In this document: positions 8,802 through 17,826 of the stretch, in pieces
Layout of the letters: every line of letters starts with the position of its first letter
How positions within the stretch are numbered: the stretch's first letter is position 1
Translations under genes and position numbers: made by a program
Notes under the pieces: model-generated
What the model was told of the DNA's origin: nothing
Seen by the model: the letters and a program-made list of their open reading frames with translations, nothing else
The model's database searches: none
From: Shinella sp. CPCC 101442
GTDB taxonomy: Bacteria; Pseudomonadota; Alphaproteobacteria; Rhizobiales; Rhizobiaceae
Length of the DNA stretch: 60,970 bases
Assembly (NCBI RefSeq): GCF_024704725.1
Contig: NZ_JALIQS010000017.1
Coordinates: 1 to 60,970, forward strand
Reading direction: 5' to 3'

Positions 8802-10808
8802 TTATGCCTCTTCGGCGATGCGCGGCCGGCCACTGGCCGTCGCCGTAAAACGCGCCTCGATCAGCTTGCGCGACCCTTCGACCTCGGGCGCATCGACCGC
8901 TTCCGACAGCGTCACGACCGGCTCGTCGGCCCCGTTGGCGCGTGCGGCATGGAGCGCTGCCGTCATTGCGCGTTCCTTCGCCAGCGAGAAGGCTTCGTGC
9001 TCGTTGACGAGACGCACGCTATCGCCCGCGCCGTTGACGATGAACACACCCTCCTCCGGCTGTGTCACGAAAACCGTCACCGAATTGCGCACCTGGCCGA
9101 CGACGGCACCGACGGCATTGGCAACGCCGGCATCGGAGGGAATGGAGGATTCCGCGCCGAGCATATCGGCAATGGCGGGATAGTAGACCGGCGCCGAGGC
9201 ACCGAGGCCGACAAGCGGCCGGTCGAGCGCGACGCGAAACTTCACAATGCCGGGAACGCGGTGCAGCGCCCGGTCGATGGAGATGGAATTGGCAGGATCG
9301 AGCGCCCCAACGCCGTCGTCGGCAAGGCAGGCTGACAGAATGACATCCGCCGACTGCCGCGTCAGGCGGTCGACCAGCGTGCGCGCCAGTGCCTCCGGCG
9401 TCTCGGCGATCGCCCGGCCGGTACCGTCCTTGGTGCGCGCGGCAAGTTCCAGGCCAAGGCGGGCGGCCGTGGCATCCCACTGTCCCTGCCCGCCCAGCAC
9501 ATGCATGGCATCCGACGGCGTGATGCCACAAACATGCACGAGGCCGCGCGCGACCAGCCGGTCGAGCGTGGCCTTCTGCGGCGTCGAGACCAGCAGGCCG
9601 TCGAGCGGCAGCGGCGTGGCGCCGATCTTTTCGTAAAGCGCCTGTTCCTGCGCCGTGAGGCCGCTCGCCAACCGTTCCGGAACGCCGGTGCGCACGGCGA
9701 AACGTCCGTCGTGGCGGCCTATATGCGCGGTGCGCAGCTGGCGCTCCAGCACCGGAACGACACTATCGGGATGCAGCGCCGAGGCAAGACTGAGCGGCAT
9801 GAAGCGGCGCGGACCGAGATCGATCTTCGCCTTCAGGCCACGGTCGTTGATGCGCACTTCCGAATCGCCGCCAAGCCCGAAGGTCCGCATGGCGACCGCT
9901 TCCACCATGGTGCGGTAGCCGCCGACGACCGCGCCTTCCGAATCGAGCTTCGGCCGGCCGTTGTCAAGGACCGCGACATCGGTGGTCGTGCCGCCGATAT
10001 CGGAGACGACGGCATTGTCGAGCCCCGTCAGGTGCCGCGCGCCGACAAGGCTCGCCGCCGGGCCGGAGAGAATGGTCTCGATGGGCCGCAGCCGCGCTTC
10101 GGCCGCCGAAATCAACGCGCCGTCGCCGCGCACGACCATCATCGGCACATGGATGCCGCGGCGCGTGAGATAGTCCTCGCAGGCGCCGATCAGCCGGTCG
10201 ATCATCGAGACGAGGCGGGCATTCAACAGCGTCGTCAGCGCCCGGCGCGGCCCGCCGAGTTTCGAGGACAGTTCGTGGCTACAGGTGACGGGCAGGTGCG
10301 AGACTTCGCGGATGCGGTCGCGCACCCGCTGTTCGTGCGCCGGGTTGCGCACGGCGAAATAGCCGGCGACAGCGAAGGAGGAAACGGTTTCGGAGAGCAA
10401 CGGCAGGGCTTCGTCGAGCGCGGCCATGTCCAGCGGCGTCTCGTTGCCATGCACATTGTGCCCGCCGGGCAGGAAGAGCACGGGGTCGTTGCCGAGCGCA
10501 TCGGCCAGCCCGTCGCGCTTCAGGTCTTCGGGACCGAAGCCGATCATCACGAGGCCGGCACGACCGCCCTGGCCTTCGACCAGCGCATTGGTGGCGAGCG
10601 TCGTCGACAGCGAGACGAGACCGATGGCCGCGACCGGCACCTGCGCCTGTTTCAGCACCGCCTCCACCGCGCCCGATATGCCAACCGCGAGGTCATGGCG
10701 CGTGGTGAGCGCCTTGGCACGGGCAACGACGCCCCTGGTTTCGCTGTAGAGTACGGCGTCCGTATAGGTGCCGCCGGTATCGATGCCGAGTAACAAATGG
10801 TCTGCCAC
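8802..10808 (-). CDS. Hydantoinase/oxoprolinase subunit A-like protein (HyuA family)
   Basis: A 668-aa ASKHA-fold ATPase related to the A subunit of N-methylhydantoinase, acetophenone carboxylase and 5-oxoprolinase. The N-terminus LGIDTGGTYTDAVLY is the family phosphate-binding loop, and SDIGGTTTDVAVLDNG is the second. GLGGDSEVRIND and GATPLPLDGLL are further family blocks. The start is a GTG (10806-10808 on the minus strand) with a purine-rich GGAAG upstream. The partner B subunit, usually adjacent, is absent here, and the C-terminal domain of full oxoprolinases is lacking. It may ligate or hydrolyse a cyclic amide or carboxylate with ATP, but the substrate cannot be inferred. Confidence 0.85.
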   Translation of the reverse strand: MADHLLLGIDTGGTYTDAVLYSETRGVVARAKALTTRHDLAVGISGAVEAVLKQAQVPVAAIGLVSLSTTLATNALVEGQGGRAGLVMIGFGPEDLKRDGLADALGNDPVLFLPGGHNVHGNETPLDMAALDEALPLLSETVSSFAVAGYFAVRNPAHEQRVRDRIREVSHLPVTCSHELSSKLGGPRRALTTLLNARLVSMIDRLIGACEDYLTRRGIHVPMMVVRGDGALISAAEARLRPIETILSGPAASLVGARHLTGLDNAVVSDIGGTTTDVAVLDNGRPKLDSEGAVVGGYRTMVEAVAMRTFGLGGDSEVRINDRGLKAKIDLGPRRFMPLSLASALHPDSVVPVLERQLRTAHIGRHDGRFAVRTGVPERLASGLTAQEQALYEKIGATPLPLDGLLVSTPQKATLDRLVARGLVHVCGITPSDAMHVLGGQGQWDATAARLGLELAARTKDGTGRAIAETPEALARTLVDRLTRQSADVILSACLADDGVGALDPANSISIDRALHRVPGIVKFRVALDRPLVGLGASAPVYYPAIADMLGAESSIPSDAGVANAVGAVVGQVRNSVTVFVTQPEEGVFIVNGAGDSVRLVNEHEAFSLAKERAMTAALHAARANGADEPVVTLSEAVDAPEVEGSRKLIEARFTATASGRPRIAEEA

Positions 10809-10952
10809 GAGAATTCTTCCGGATGCCGCCCCGTCTTTGTCAAAAGGGCCGGGCTCTTTTCAAAGCGGGTCTGGAATGGTGTTATTGCATGTCCAAGCCA
10901 AATGCCACCATCCCGCCGGCGACATCAGGTGAAAGAACGAGGAGCCTTTGCA

Positions 10953-11504
10953 GTGATCAAACTCTCCATTCGACGGCCGATTCTGGCGAGCCTTTTCCTT
11001 GGCGCGACGCTGCTTGCCTGCGGCCTGCCCGCAAGCGCGCAGGAGGACGGCGAGGAGGAATACAAGGCCCAGATTCCCGACGTCTCCATCTACAAGGCGA
11101 TGCTGGACGCCAACAAGCAGACCGGCTGGGTGCAGTTCCGCGAATTCTCCGGCCAGCAGCTCATCTATTTCACGGCGTTGCAGACCATGCATTGCCGACT
11201 CAGGGAAGTGCGCTACTCGATCAACAGCGACACGCTCGACAAGACGTTTCCGATGGCGAAATGCGATCCGGAACTGCCCTTCAACCTGCCGTCGGACGAC
11301 AGCCAGAACTGGCTCTATCTCAACCTGAAGCCGGGTGAGGCCCAGACCATCGCCGTGCAGGCGGTGTGGGACGACGGCAGCGGCAGCGAGATCGTCGTCT
11401 ACCAGCCCTGCAAGAACCCGGAAGCGACCTGCGCCTCGATCAAGACGATCAAGAAGGCGAAGAAGCGCGGGGACGAGCCCGCACCCGCAACGCCAGTCCG
11501 TTAG
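10953..11504 (+). CDS. Secreted protein of unknown function with four conserved-looking cysteines
   Basis: Translation from the GTG at 10953, with AGGAG eight bases upstream, gives 183 aa. Residues 1-30 form a classic signal peptide (Arg-rich start, long hydrophobic core, ending in PASAQ). The mature part has four cysteines, in TMHCRL, MAKCDPE, YQPCKNP and EATCASI, a number that suits two disulfides in the periplasm. The C-terminus is Lys/Pro-rich. I do not recognise a named family. The last 56 bases overlap the 3' end of the convergent cytochrome P450 gene. An earlier in-frame start at 10797 would put the signal peptide internal and is less likely. Confidence 0.75.
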   Translation: MIKLSIRRPILASLFLGATLLACGLPASAQEDGEEEYKAQIPDVSIYKAMLDANKQTGWVQFREFSGQQLIYFTALQTMHCRLREVRYSINSDTLDKTFPMAKCDPELPFNLPSDDSQNWLYLNLKPGEAQTIAVQAVWDDGSGSEIVVYQPCKNPEATCASIKTIKKAKKRGDEPAPATPVR

Positions 11505-12861
11505 CCGGCTGCGTCGTCAGGCGCTGCACCGGCCAGGGTCTGGTATCCTCCGTCATGTCGAAGCGGAAGCGATGCATCAGCACGCCGAGCGCGATGATCG
11601 CCTCCTGCATGGCGAAGGTCGCGCCGATGCAGATGCGCGGCCCGGCACCGAAGGGCAGATACTGGAAGCGATGGATCGCCTCGCGATTGTCCGGCAGGAA
11701 GCGTTCGGGCATGTAGGCGCGCGGCTTGTGCCAGAGAAGCGAATGGCGATGCAGCGTCCAGGGCATGACGAGGATGGTGACGTCCTTTGGGATATCGACC
11801 ACCTCGCCGGACGGGCTCGTCCAGCGGTCGTCGGAGATCGCCTCGCGGTTGATCGAGGGAGCCGGCGGATAGAGCCGCATCGCCTCCTCGAAGGCCGCCC
11901 GCGTCCAGGGCATCCTGTCCAGCCAGTCGACGGGATCGGCGCCTCTTGAAACGACGCGGTCGATCTCCTCCTCCATCGCCTCGCACACATGCGGTGAATT
12001 GGCGACGCAATAGAGCGTCCAGGCGAGCGCGCGGGCCGTCGTCTCGTGACCGGCGCCGATAAAGCTGAGGATATTGTCCTCCACCTCCTCCATGGTCAGC
12101 CCGTCCGGTCCCGCCGCACGCAACAGCAGCGTCAGGAAATCGTTCGGGGCATCACCATCGTCCGCCGCCATGCGCTTAAGCCGCAGATCCATTGTATCGC
12201 GCACAATCTTTCGGAACTTTTTCAGAACCTTGAACCCGCCGATACGCGTCACGCGCGGCACCCAGGCGGGTGCGCGCAAAAGATCCATCGGATCGACGCG
12301 GCCCATGGAATGCAGGAGATCGTCCACGTCATCGGCGAATTGGTCGGAGGACGTGACGATCTCGCCGGAAAACAGCGTTTCCGAAAGGATCGCGAAGGCC
12401 AGCTCCGTCATGTCGTTGCCGATATCGAAGACTTCGCCCTCCGCGCCTTCGTACTTCTTCGCATAAAGCTCGGACTGCGCCAGCATCTGCGTGGCAAAGC
12501 CCTTGGCGTGGCGTGGCGTGAAGATCGGCGCGACGGCTTTTCGCGACCGGCGCCAGACCGCGCCTTCCGCCGTCAGCAGCCCGTCGCGCAGGATGGGGCG
12601 CAGCACGAGTTGGCGCACCACGGCCATCTTGTAATTGGCGGCATTGTCGACGAGCAGGTATTTGATCAGACCGGGATCGTTGACGATCAGCGTCTTCTCG
12701 CCGAAGAAACTCGTCATGATCCAGGGCAGCGTGTAGGACGGCTCGCCCCACAATTCGAGCGGATTGCGGAAGACCGTGCGGATGATTTCGAGCTTCGACG
12801 GCGGCACCGTACGCGGGATCGGCGCCGGCGGTTCGAACGGCTCGGGACGCATATCCATCAT
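11449..12861 (-). CDS. Cytochrome P450
   Basis: A 470-aa soluble P450. The haem-ligand loop is FGAGPRICIG with the thiolate Cys. The K-helix ExxR is seen in FEEAMRLYPP, and the I-helix oxygen-activation motif in GAGHETTARAL. There is no N-terminal membrane anchor, as expected for a bacterial enzyme. The start at 12861 follows AAGGAGG very closely; the next codon is also ATG and gives better spacing, so either may be used. No ferredoxin or reductase gene is adjacent, so the redox partner must be encoded elsewhere. The substrate is unknown. The 3' end overlaps a converging gene by 56 bases. Confidence 0.92.
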   Translation of the reverse strand: MMDMRPEPFEPPAPIPRTVPPSKLEIIRTVFRNPLELWGEPSYTLPWIMTSFFGEKTLIVNDPGLIKYLLVDNAANYKMAVVRQLVLRPILRDGLLTAEGAVWRRSRKAVAPIFTPRHAKGFATQMLAQSELYAKKYEGAEGEVFDIGNDMTELAFAILSETLFSGEIVTSSDQFADDVDDLLHSMGRVDPMDLLRAPAWVPRVTRIGGFKVLKKFRKIVRDTMDLRLKRMAADDGDAPNDFLTLLLRAAGPDGLTMEEVEDNILSFIGAGHETTARALAWTLYCVANSPHVCEAMEEEIDRVVSRGADPVDWLDRMPWTRAAFEEAMRLYPPAPSINREAISDDRWTSPSGEVVDIPKDVTILVMPWTLHRHSLLWHKPRAYMPERFLPDNREAIHRFQYLPFGAGPRICIGATFAMQEAIIALGVLMHRFRFDMTEDTRPWPVQRLTTQPANGLALRVRARPRASSPS

Positions 12862-12918
12862 TCGCCTCCTTGTGATCGGCCATCTCACGAAAAGACTGGG
12901 CCGATATAGAGGCGGAAG

Positions 12919-13866
12919 TTAGAGCAGGCCCTGAAGCTCCGCCAGCTTGTCGTTGATCAGCCAACCGTAATAATTCTCTTCCGGCCAGGTCACTTCACCC
13001 GCTGCGCGGCGCGCGGCGAAGGCGCTCGCGCGCGCATCGGGATTGCCGATATTATAGAGCGTCGAGGTCAGGCCGGGATTCTTCGAAATATCGACGCCGG
13101 CGATCTTCCTGTAGGCGTCGATCGAGCGGCGGATGGAGGCGGCCATGTAGGCAAGCGAGATGTCGGGATCCATGATGGCCTGATAGACATCGGCCGCATC
13201 GTTCTCGTCGAGCTTGTCGTAGCCGGAAATGCGCGCCACGTCGTCGGTCAAGGTCAGCGCCGTCAGCGGGTTGATCTGGCCGAGCCCAAATGTCTGGCCG
13301 GCATAGAAGGGCTGGAAGAACACCGCGCTGAAGCGGTTGTCGGGGAAGGATTTTCCACCGACCGTCTCGCCCTTGAACGTGCGGTTCCAGACGCCTTCAC
13401 GGCAGGTCCAGAGTGCGTAGGATCCCTTCTTGTCGGCGCATTTGGCGAATTCCGGCCGTGCGACGAAATCGGCGACGCTCTCGCCGTCATAGGCGAAACG
13501 GAAGCTGCCGGTATAGGAGGCGGCCTTCACATAATAGCTCTGCAGCCGGTCATAGGCATCGACATTGTAGGTGTGCTCGCCGACGATGGCGCCGACCATG
13601 TGGATCGGAGCGATACCGTATTTGGCCGCCGTCGCCTTGATCTTGCTCGTCAGCTGGCCGTCGCTCGCCAGCAGGTCCCGCACCTTCTCGTACTTGGCAT
13701 CGAAGGAGGTCTTGCCTGCCTTGGTGCGGCGCACGGAAGCACCGGGAATGGCGGGCTGCTCGGCATTGCGGTTGCCTTCGGGCACCACGTCCACGGCATG
13801 CGCCACGGTCTGGCTCTGGAAAACGAGCGTGGCGGCAAGGGCAAACACAGGGATGAGCTGACGCAC
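12919..13866 (-). CDS. DUF1402 family secreted protein
   Basis: A 315-aa protein from the GTG at 13866, with AGGAA about eight bases upstream and a signal peptide (VRQLIPVFALAATLVFQ...AHA). Its body matches the rhizobial DUF1402 family: KYGIAPIHMVGAIVGEHTYN, then FFQPFYAGQTFGLGQINPLTAL and LAYMAASIRRSIDAYR. The pattern of a buried Glu (GEHTYN), a G-Q-x-N-P motif and a later AYMAA helix resembles lytic-transglycosylase-like folds. A role in cutting peptidoglycan is therefore possible but unproven. It is followed on the same strand by the P450 gene after a 57-base gap, perhaps in one transcript. Confidence 0.8.
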   Translation of the reverse strand: MRQLIPVFALAATLVFQSQTVAHAVDVVPEGNRNAEQPAIPGASVRRTKAGKTSFDAKYEKVRDLLASDGQLTSKIKATAAKYGIAPIHMVGAIVGEHTYNVDAYDRLQSYYVKAASYTGSFRFAYDGESVADFVARPEFAKCADKKGSYALWTCREGVWNRTFKGETVGGKSFPDNRFSAVFFQPFYAGQTFGLGQINPLTALTLTDDVARISGYDKLDENDAADVYQAIMDPDISLAYMAASIRRSIDAYRKIAGVDISKNPGLTSTLYNIGNPDARASAFAARRAAGEVTWPEENYYGWLINDKLAELQGLL

Positions 13867-13997
13867 GATTGCGGTTCCTGTCTGGTCAAATCTCTCGGCG
13901 GATGGCGGGACCGATGCAAGACAATCGTGTCGGAATGATGCCAGGCGCGGGCAAAGGCCTAGGCCGCGTCGTTCTGCCTGTCGAGAGGCAGGCCATG

Positions 13998-14039
13998 AAA
14001 AATTCGGCACCGGCCGCCCCTATTGGGTGGCCGGTGCCG
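13998..14039 (-). terminator. Terminator downstream of hslU
   Basis: CGGCACCGGCC (14005-14015) pairs with GGCCGGTGCCG (14029-14039). Read on the minus strand the stem is followed by AATTTTT. It lies six bases past the hslU stop and closes the hslV-GNAT-hslU operon. Confidence 0.8.
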
Positions 14040-14044
14040 AAAGG

Positions 14045-15349
14045 TCACAGGATGTAGCGCGACAGGTCGGTGTTGGCCGCAAGCGTCCCGACATGCTTCT
14101 TCACATATTCGGCGTCGATCAGAAGCTTGTTGCCGCCCTTGTCCGGCGCGTCGAACGAGATTTCGTCGAGCACCCGCTCCATCACCGTCTGAAGACGCCG
14201 CGCGCCGATATTCTCGACGCTCGCATTGAGCTGGACAGCGACATCGGCCAGCGCATCGAGCGCATCCTCGGTGAAATCGAGCTCGACGCTTTCCGTCTCC
14301 ATCAGCGCCTTGTACTGGCGGATGAGGCTCGCTTCCGTCTCCGTCAGGATGCGGCGGAAATCCTCCTTGGTCAGCGCCTTGAGTTCGACGCGGATCGGCA
14401 GGCGGCCCTGAAGCTCCGGCAGGAGATCCGACGGCTTCGAGACGTGGAAGGCGCCGGAAGCGATGAAGAGGATATGGTCCGTCTTCACCGGCCCGTACTT
14501 CGTCGCGACCGTCGTGCCCTCGACAAGCGGCAGCAGGTCGCGCTGCACGCCCTCGCGGGAGACACCCGCGCCCATGCCGCCATCACGCGCGGCGATCTTG
14601 TCGATCTCGTCGATGAAGACGATGCCGTCGTTTTCCGCCGAACGCACCGCCTCGCGCTGGATCTGCTCCATGTCGAGCAGCTTGTCGGATTCGTCGTCGA
14701 TCAGGATCTTGTACGAATCCTTGACCGTCGTCTTCACCTTCTTGCTGCGGCCGCCCATCGCCTTGCCGAACATTTCCGACAGGTTCAGCACGCCGATATT
14801 GGCGCCGGGCATGCCGGGAATCTCGAAGCCGCCGGGTGTTGCGGTATCGGCCACATCGACTTCGATTTCCTTGTCGTCCAGCTCGTTGCTGCGCAGCTTC
14901 TTGCGGAAGCTGTCGCGGGTCGCCGGCGAGGCGGTGGCCCCGACCAGCGCGTCGAGCACGCGTTCCTCGGCATTGGCATGGGCCTTGGCTGTCACCTCGG
15001 AGCGCTTCTTCTCGCGCACCAGGCCGATGCCGACCTCGACGAGATCGCGCACGATCTGCTCGACGTCACGGCCGACATAACCGACTTCGGTGAACTTGGT
15101 GGCCTCGACCTTGACGAAGGGCGCACCGGCGAGTTTCGCAAGACGGCGGGAAATCTCCGTCTTGCCGACACCGGTCGGCCCGATCATCAGAATGTTCTTC
15201 GGCATCACCTCGTCGCGCAGGTCCGGTTCCAGCTGGTGGCGGCGCCAGCGGTTGCGCAAGGCGATGGCCACGGCGCGCTTGGCGTCGTGCTGGCCGATAA
15301 TATAGCGGTCGAGTTCGGAGACGATCTCGCGGGGGGAAAAGTTGGTCAT
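14045..15349 (-). CDS. hslU: ATP-dependent protease ATPase subunit HslU
   Basis: A 434-aa AAA+ unfoldase that feeds substrates into the HslV peptidase. It begins [20 protein letters not shown], the family N-terminus. Walker A is [15 protein letters not shown], Walker B is [12 protein letters not shown], and the C-terminus ends in DLSRYIL, the tail that docks into HslV pockets. The insertion (I) domain lies between the two Walker motifs. Its ATG overlaps the stop of the acetyltransferase gene by four bases (ATGA), indicating translational coupling. A strong terminator follows. Confidence 0.97.
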   Translation of the reverse strand: MTNFSPREIVSELDRYIIGQHDAKRAVAIALRNRWRRHQLEPDLRDEVMPKNILMIGPTGVGKTEISRRLAKLAGAPFVKVEATKFTEVGYVGRDVEQIVRDLVEVGIGLVREKKRSEVTAKAHANAEERVLDALVGATASPATRDSFRKKLRSNELDDKEIEVDVADTATPGGFEIPGMPGANIGVLNLSEMFGKAMGGRSKKVKTTVKDSYKILIDDESDKLLDMEQIQREAVRSAENDGIVFIDEIDKIAARDGGMGAGVSREGVQRDLLPLVEGTTVATKYGPVKTDHILFIASGAFHVSKPSDLLPELQGRLPIRVELKALTKEDFRRILTETEASLIRQYKALMETESVELDFTEDALDALADVAVQLNASVENIGARRLQTVMERVLDEISFDAPDKGGNKLLIDAEYVKKHVGTLAANTDLSRYIL

Positions 15350-15888
15350 GATCTCTCGTTCGCTTTCGGGTCGAATTGCAGGATCAGCACGTCGTCGCCG
15401 GTGCGGCCCAGGAGCTTTTCCACCGGTCGGAAGCCGGCTTTCTCATAGGCGCGAACCGCACGGGCATTCGTGGGATCGGGGTCGATGATGATGGTCTCGT
15501 GGCCAAGACCGCGAAGATGGGAAACGAAGGCGGCAAGCGCTGCGGAGCCGATACCGATGGAAAGCTTGTCGGCATGGCCGATCGACAGATCGACACCGAC
15601 AGCCGCCCGCGGCAGCTCCAGCAGCCAGGGATTGTCCTTCGTCCAGTCCTCGTTCTGGTGATGGCCGAGAAACCAGACTTGTATGTAGCCGACCGGCTCT
15701 CCGTCGAACTGGATCAGGTAGGGACGCGTCGTGTCCCTGCCCTCCACCATGTCTCGGATGAAGCCGATCTCTTCCTCGGGATCGCCCCACCATTCGCGCA
15801 CATGCGGCGTTTCCAGCCATGCGCGAAGCAGCGGGTAGTGCTCCTCCCCCACGGGGGAAAAGCCGATCCTTCGGGGATCAAGCGGCAT
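15346..15888 (-). CDS. GNAT acetyltransferase (AAC(6')-like) between hslV and hslU
   Basis: A 180-aa GNAT-fold protein starting [19 protein letters not shown]. The AAC(6')/Acetyltransf_8-type features are [13 protein letters not shown] near the N-terminus, [21 protein letters not shown] as the acetyl-CoA-binding motif A region, and [17 protein letters not shown] as the C-terminal motif. The ATG overlaps the last codons of hslV (ATGCCGCTTGA shares both), and its stop overlaps the hslU start. It is therefore embedded in the protease operon. Similar proteins are often annotated as aminoglycoside acetyltransferases, but the true substrate is unknown and the position suggests a housekeeping role. 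Confidence 0.88.
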   Translation of the reverse strand: MPLDPRRIGFSPVGEEHYPLLRAWLETPHVREWWGDPEEEIGFIRDMVEGRDTTRPYLIQFDGEPVGYIQVWFLGHHQNEDWTKDNPWLLELPRAAVGVDLSIGHADKLSIGIGSAALAAFVSHLRGLGHETIIIDPDPTNARAVRAYEKAGFRPVEKLLGRTGDDVLILQFDPKANERS

Positions 15889-16435
15889 CCAGCGTCTCCA
15901 CCACGAAGTTGTGGTTGGTATAGACGCAGATGTCACCGGCAATCTGCATGGCCTTGCGGGCGATCTCTTCGGCCGACTTGTCGCTGTCCATCAGCGCGCG
16001 AGCCGCCGCATAGGCATAATTGCCGCCCGAGCCGATCGCCATGGTGCCGTGTTCCGGCTCCAGCACGTCGCCGTTGCCGGTGAGCGCCAGCGTCACGGTC
16101 TTGTCGGCGACCAGCATCATGGCTTCGAGCCGGCGCAGATACCGGTCGGTGCGCCAGTCCTTGGCAAGCTCGACGGCGGCGCGCATCAGCTGGTCGGGAT
16201 ATTGTTCGAGCTTGGCTTCCAGCCGCTCGAGCAGCGTGAAGGCATCGGCGGTCGCGCCGGCAAAACCGGCGATCACGTCGCCTTTGCCGAGCCGGCGCAC
16301 CTTGCGCGCATTGCTCTTCATCACCGTCTGGCCAAGGCTCACCTGGCCGTCGCCCGCCATCACCACCTTGCCGTCCTTGCGGACGGTGATGATCGTCGTG
16401 GCGTGCATGGAAGCGTAGGGGTTGTGTTCACTCAT
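15878..16435 (-). CDS. hslV: ATP-dependent protease peptidase subunit HslV
   Basis: A 185-aa proteasome-like peptidase. The mature N-terminal nucleophile Thr is found in [17 protein letters not shown] after a short propeptide. [13 protein letters not shown], the Gly-rich [12 protein letters not shown] and [16 protein letters not shown] are standard HslV motifs. The start at 16435 is preferred over longer readings because it gives the family-typical N-terminus [10 protein letters not shown] and has AAGG upstream. It forms a double hexamer capped by HslU, whose gene lies two positions downstream. Confidence 0.96.
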   Translation of the reverse strand: MSEHNPYASMHATTIITVRKDGKVVMAGDGQVSLGQTVMKSNARKVRRLGKGDVIAGFAGATADAFTLLERLEAKLEQYPDQLMRAAVELAKDWRTDRYLRRLEAMMLVADKTVTLALTGNGDVLEPEHGTMAIGSGGNYAYAAARALMDSDKSAEEIARKAMQIAGDICVYTNHNFVVETLDAA

Positions 16436-16501
16436 GAGCATACCTTCGAAAGCCCGGCATCCCGGGCATGGCGCCGCCAGCGAGGCGGCCTCGTTGTTTC
16501 C

Positions 16502-16529
16502 TATGTAAGCGGCGTTTCGCCAATTGCAA
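16502..16529 (-). promoter_or_regulatory. Candidate hslV promoter
   Basis: On the minus strand TTGCAA (16529-16524) and TACATA (16507-16502) are spaced by 16 bases, about 65 bases upstream of hslV. An inverted repeat, GGCGTTT (16511-16517) and AAACGCC (16528-16534), overlaps it. I found no convincing heat-shock (RpoH) consensus. A GC-rich hairpin, GCCCGG/CCGGGC (16452-16467), would sit in the 5' leader. Confidence 0.35.
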
Positions 16530-16662
16530 ACGCCGGCATCCGGTCGCTCCCGGCCCTCACGCATGGAAAGCGGGACAAGCATGCCGCCGTCCAAAATAAG
16601 CCTTGCTTTCCCCACCTGATGAGGCGGTTATGGTCTCCCAGCAACGCAAAGGGGTTACGGCA

Positions 16663-16791
16663 ATGGCAAAAGGGCAAGTCCGCAGCAACAAGGAAACGCG
16701 CAAACCCAAGAAGGACAAGGTGGCCGAAAAAGCCGCACCGACCCTGGGATCGCAGGTGAAGAACAGCGAAAGCGCGACGAAGAAGAAGTAA
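16663..16791 (+). CDS. Small lysine-rich conserved protein, 42 aa
   Basis: From the ATG at 16663, with AAAGGGG upstream, the frame encodes MAKGQVRSNKETRKPKKDKV and then a Lys/Ala tail ending ATKKK. The protein is extremely basic, soluble and probably disordered. I recognise the start as resembling a widespread proteobacterial small protein with no assigned function. It is divergent from hslV and followed by a hairpin terminator, so it is probably a one-gene unit. A longer reading from 16603 has no ribosome binding site. Confidence 0.7.
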   Translation: MAKGQVRSNKETRKPKKDKVAEKAAPTLGSQVKNSESATKKK

Positions 16792-16799
16792 CGCGACGC

Positions 16800-16829
16800 A
16801 GAGGGATGCCGACAACTTCGCATCCCTCT
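16800..16829 (+). terminator. Hairpin terminator after the 42-aa gene
   Basis: AGAGGGATGC (16800-16809) pairs perfectly with GCATCCCTCT (16820-16829), followed by a pyrimidine-rich CTTCCACTCTTCTTTCC rather than a clean T run. It sits nine bases after the stop. Confidence 0.6.
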
Positions 16830-17210
16830 CTTCCACTCTTCTTTCCGACACCACCCTCCTCGGGCTCCACCTGCGGATGACGCCAGGAGGACCGGATAGG
16901 CTTGCCAAAAAACCTGGCTTCGACCTACCCGACGGCATTTTTCACACCCCACATTTTCCTTCTCCCAAAACCTCGCCTGTCCTGAACATCCTTCCGCCAC
17001 CGGACGGATCGTGTCGATGCGGACGCAAGGAGGCGCTTTCGTTTCCGGCGGCAACGGACGGCAGGCGCGGAAGAGGCTTGGAGCGTCGGGGCAGACATCC
17101 CCGGCGGCCCCCCGTGTAGGCCGTCTGCGCCTGCGCCCGAAAGCCCTCGAAAGACTGGCCTTTTGTGAAGAGCCCTGTTAAGGAGCGGCGACAATTTACC
17201 GGAGACCGCA
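16830..17210. promoter_or_regulatory. Intergenic region upstream of hisB
   Basis: About 380 bases with no supported gene on either strand; the open frames crossing it lack codon bias and homology that I can see. The hisB promoter must lie here. The last 30 bases contain the hisB ribosome binding site (CGGAG six bases before ATG). No T-box or His-rich leader peptide is evident. Confidence 0.4.
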
Positions 17211-17804
17211 ATGAGCCGCACTGCCAGCGTTTCGCGCAAGACGAACGAGACCTCCGTATCGGTCACCGTCGATATCGACGGCACCGGCGCGTCGAGCATT
17301 TCGACGGGCGTCGGTTTCTTCGATCACATGCTCGACCAGCTGTCGCGCCATTCGCTCATCGACATGCAGATCAAGACCGAAGGCGACCTGCATGTCGACG
17401 ACCACCACACGGTGGAAGACACCGGCATCGCCATCGGCCAGGCCATCGCGAAGGCGCTCGGCGACCGCCGCGGCATCACGCGCTACGCCTCGCTCGATCT
17501 CGCCATGGACGAGACGATGACGCGCGCCGCCGTGGATGTCTCCGGCCGGCCCTTCCTCGTCTGGAACGTCAACTTCTCGGCGCCGAAGATCGGCACCTTC
17601 GATACCGAACTGGTGCGCGAATTCTTCAACGCGCTTGCCCAGCACGCCGGCATCACGCTGCATATCCAGAACATCTACGGCGCGAACAACCATCATATCT
17701 CGGAGACGTGCTTCAAGGCCGTCGCGCGCGTGCTGCGTACCGCGACCGAGATCGATCCCCGCCAGGCGGGCCGCGTTCCCTCGACGAAGGGTTCGCTGGC
17801 CTAA
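17211..17804 (+). CDS. hisB: Imidazoleglycerol-phosphate dehydratase HisB
   Basis: A 197-aa monofunctional dehydratase for step six of histidine synthesis. The metal-binding motifs are [14 protein letters not shown], the [14 protein letters not shown] histidine cluster and the second cluster ANNHHISE. Length equals that of stand-alone HisB, without the phosphatase domain found in enterobacteria. It is the first gene of a hisB-DUF2628-hisH-hisA-hisF-hisE-coaA series. Confidence 0.97.
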   Translation: MSRTASVSRKTNETSVSVTVDIDGTGASSISTGVGFFDHMLDQLSRHSLIDMQIKTEGDLHVDDHHTVEDTGIAIGQAIAKALGDRRGITRYASLDLAMDETMTRAAVDVSGRPFLVWNVNFSAPKIGTFDTELVREFFNALAQHAGITLHIQNIYGANNHHISETCFKAVARVLRTATEIDPRQAGRVPSTKGSLA

Positions 17805-17826
17805 GGGCTAATCTGGAGGCCTGTTG

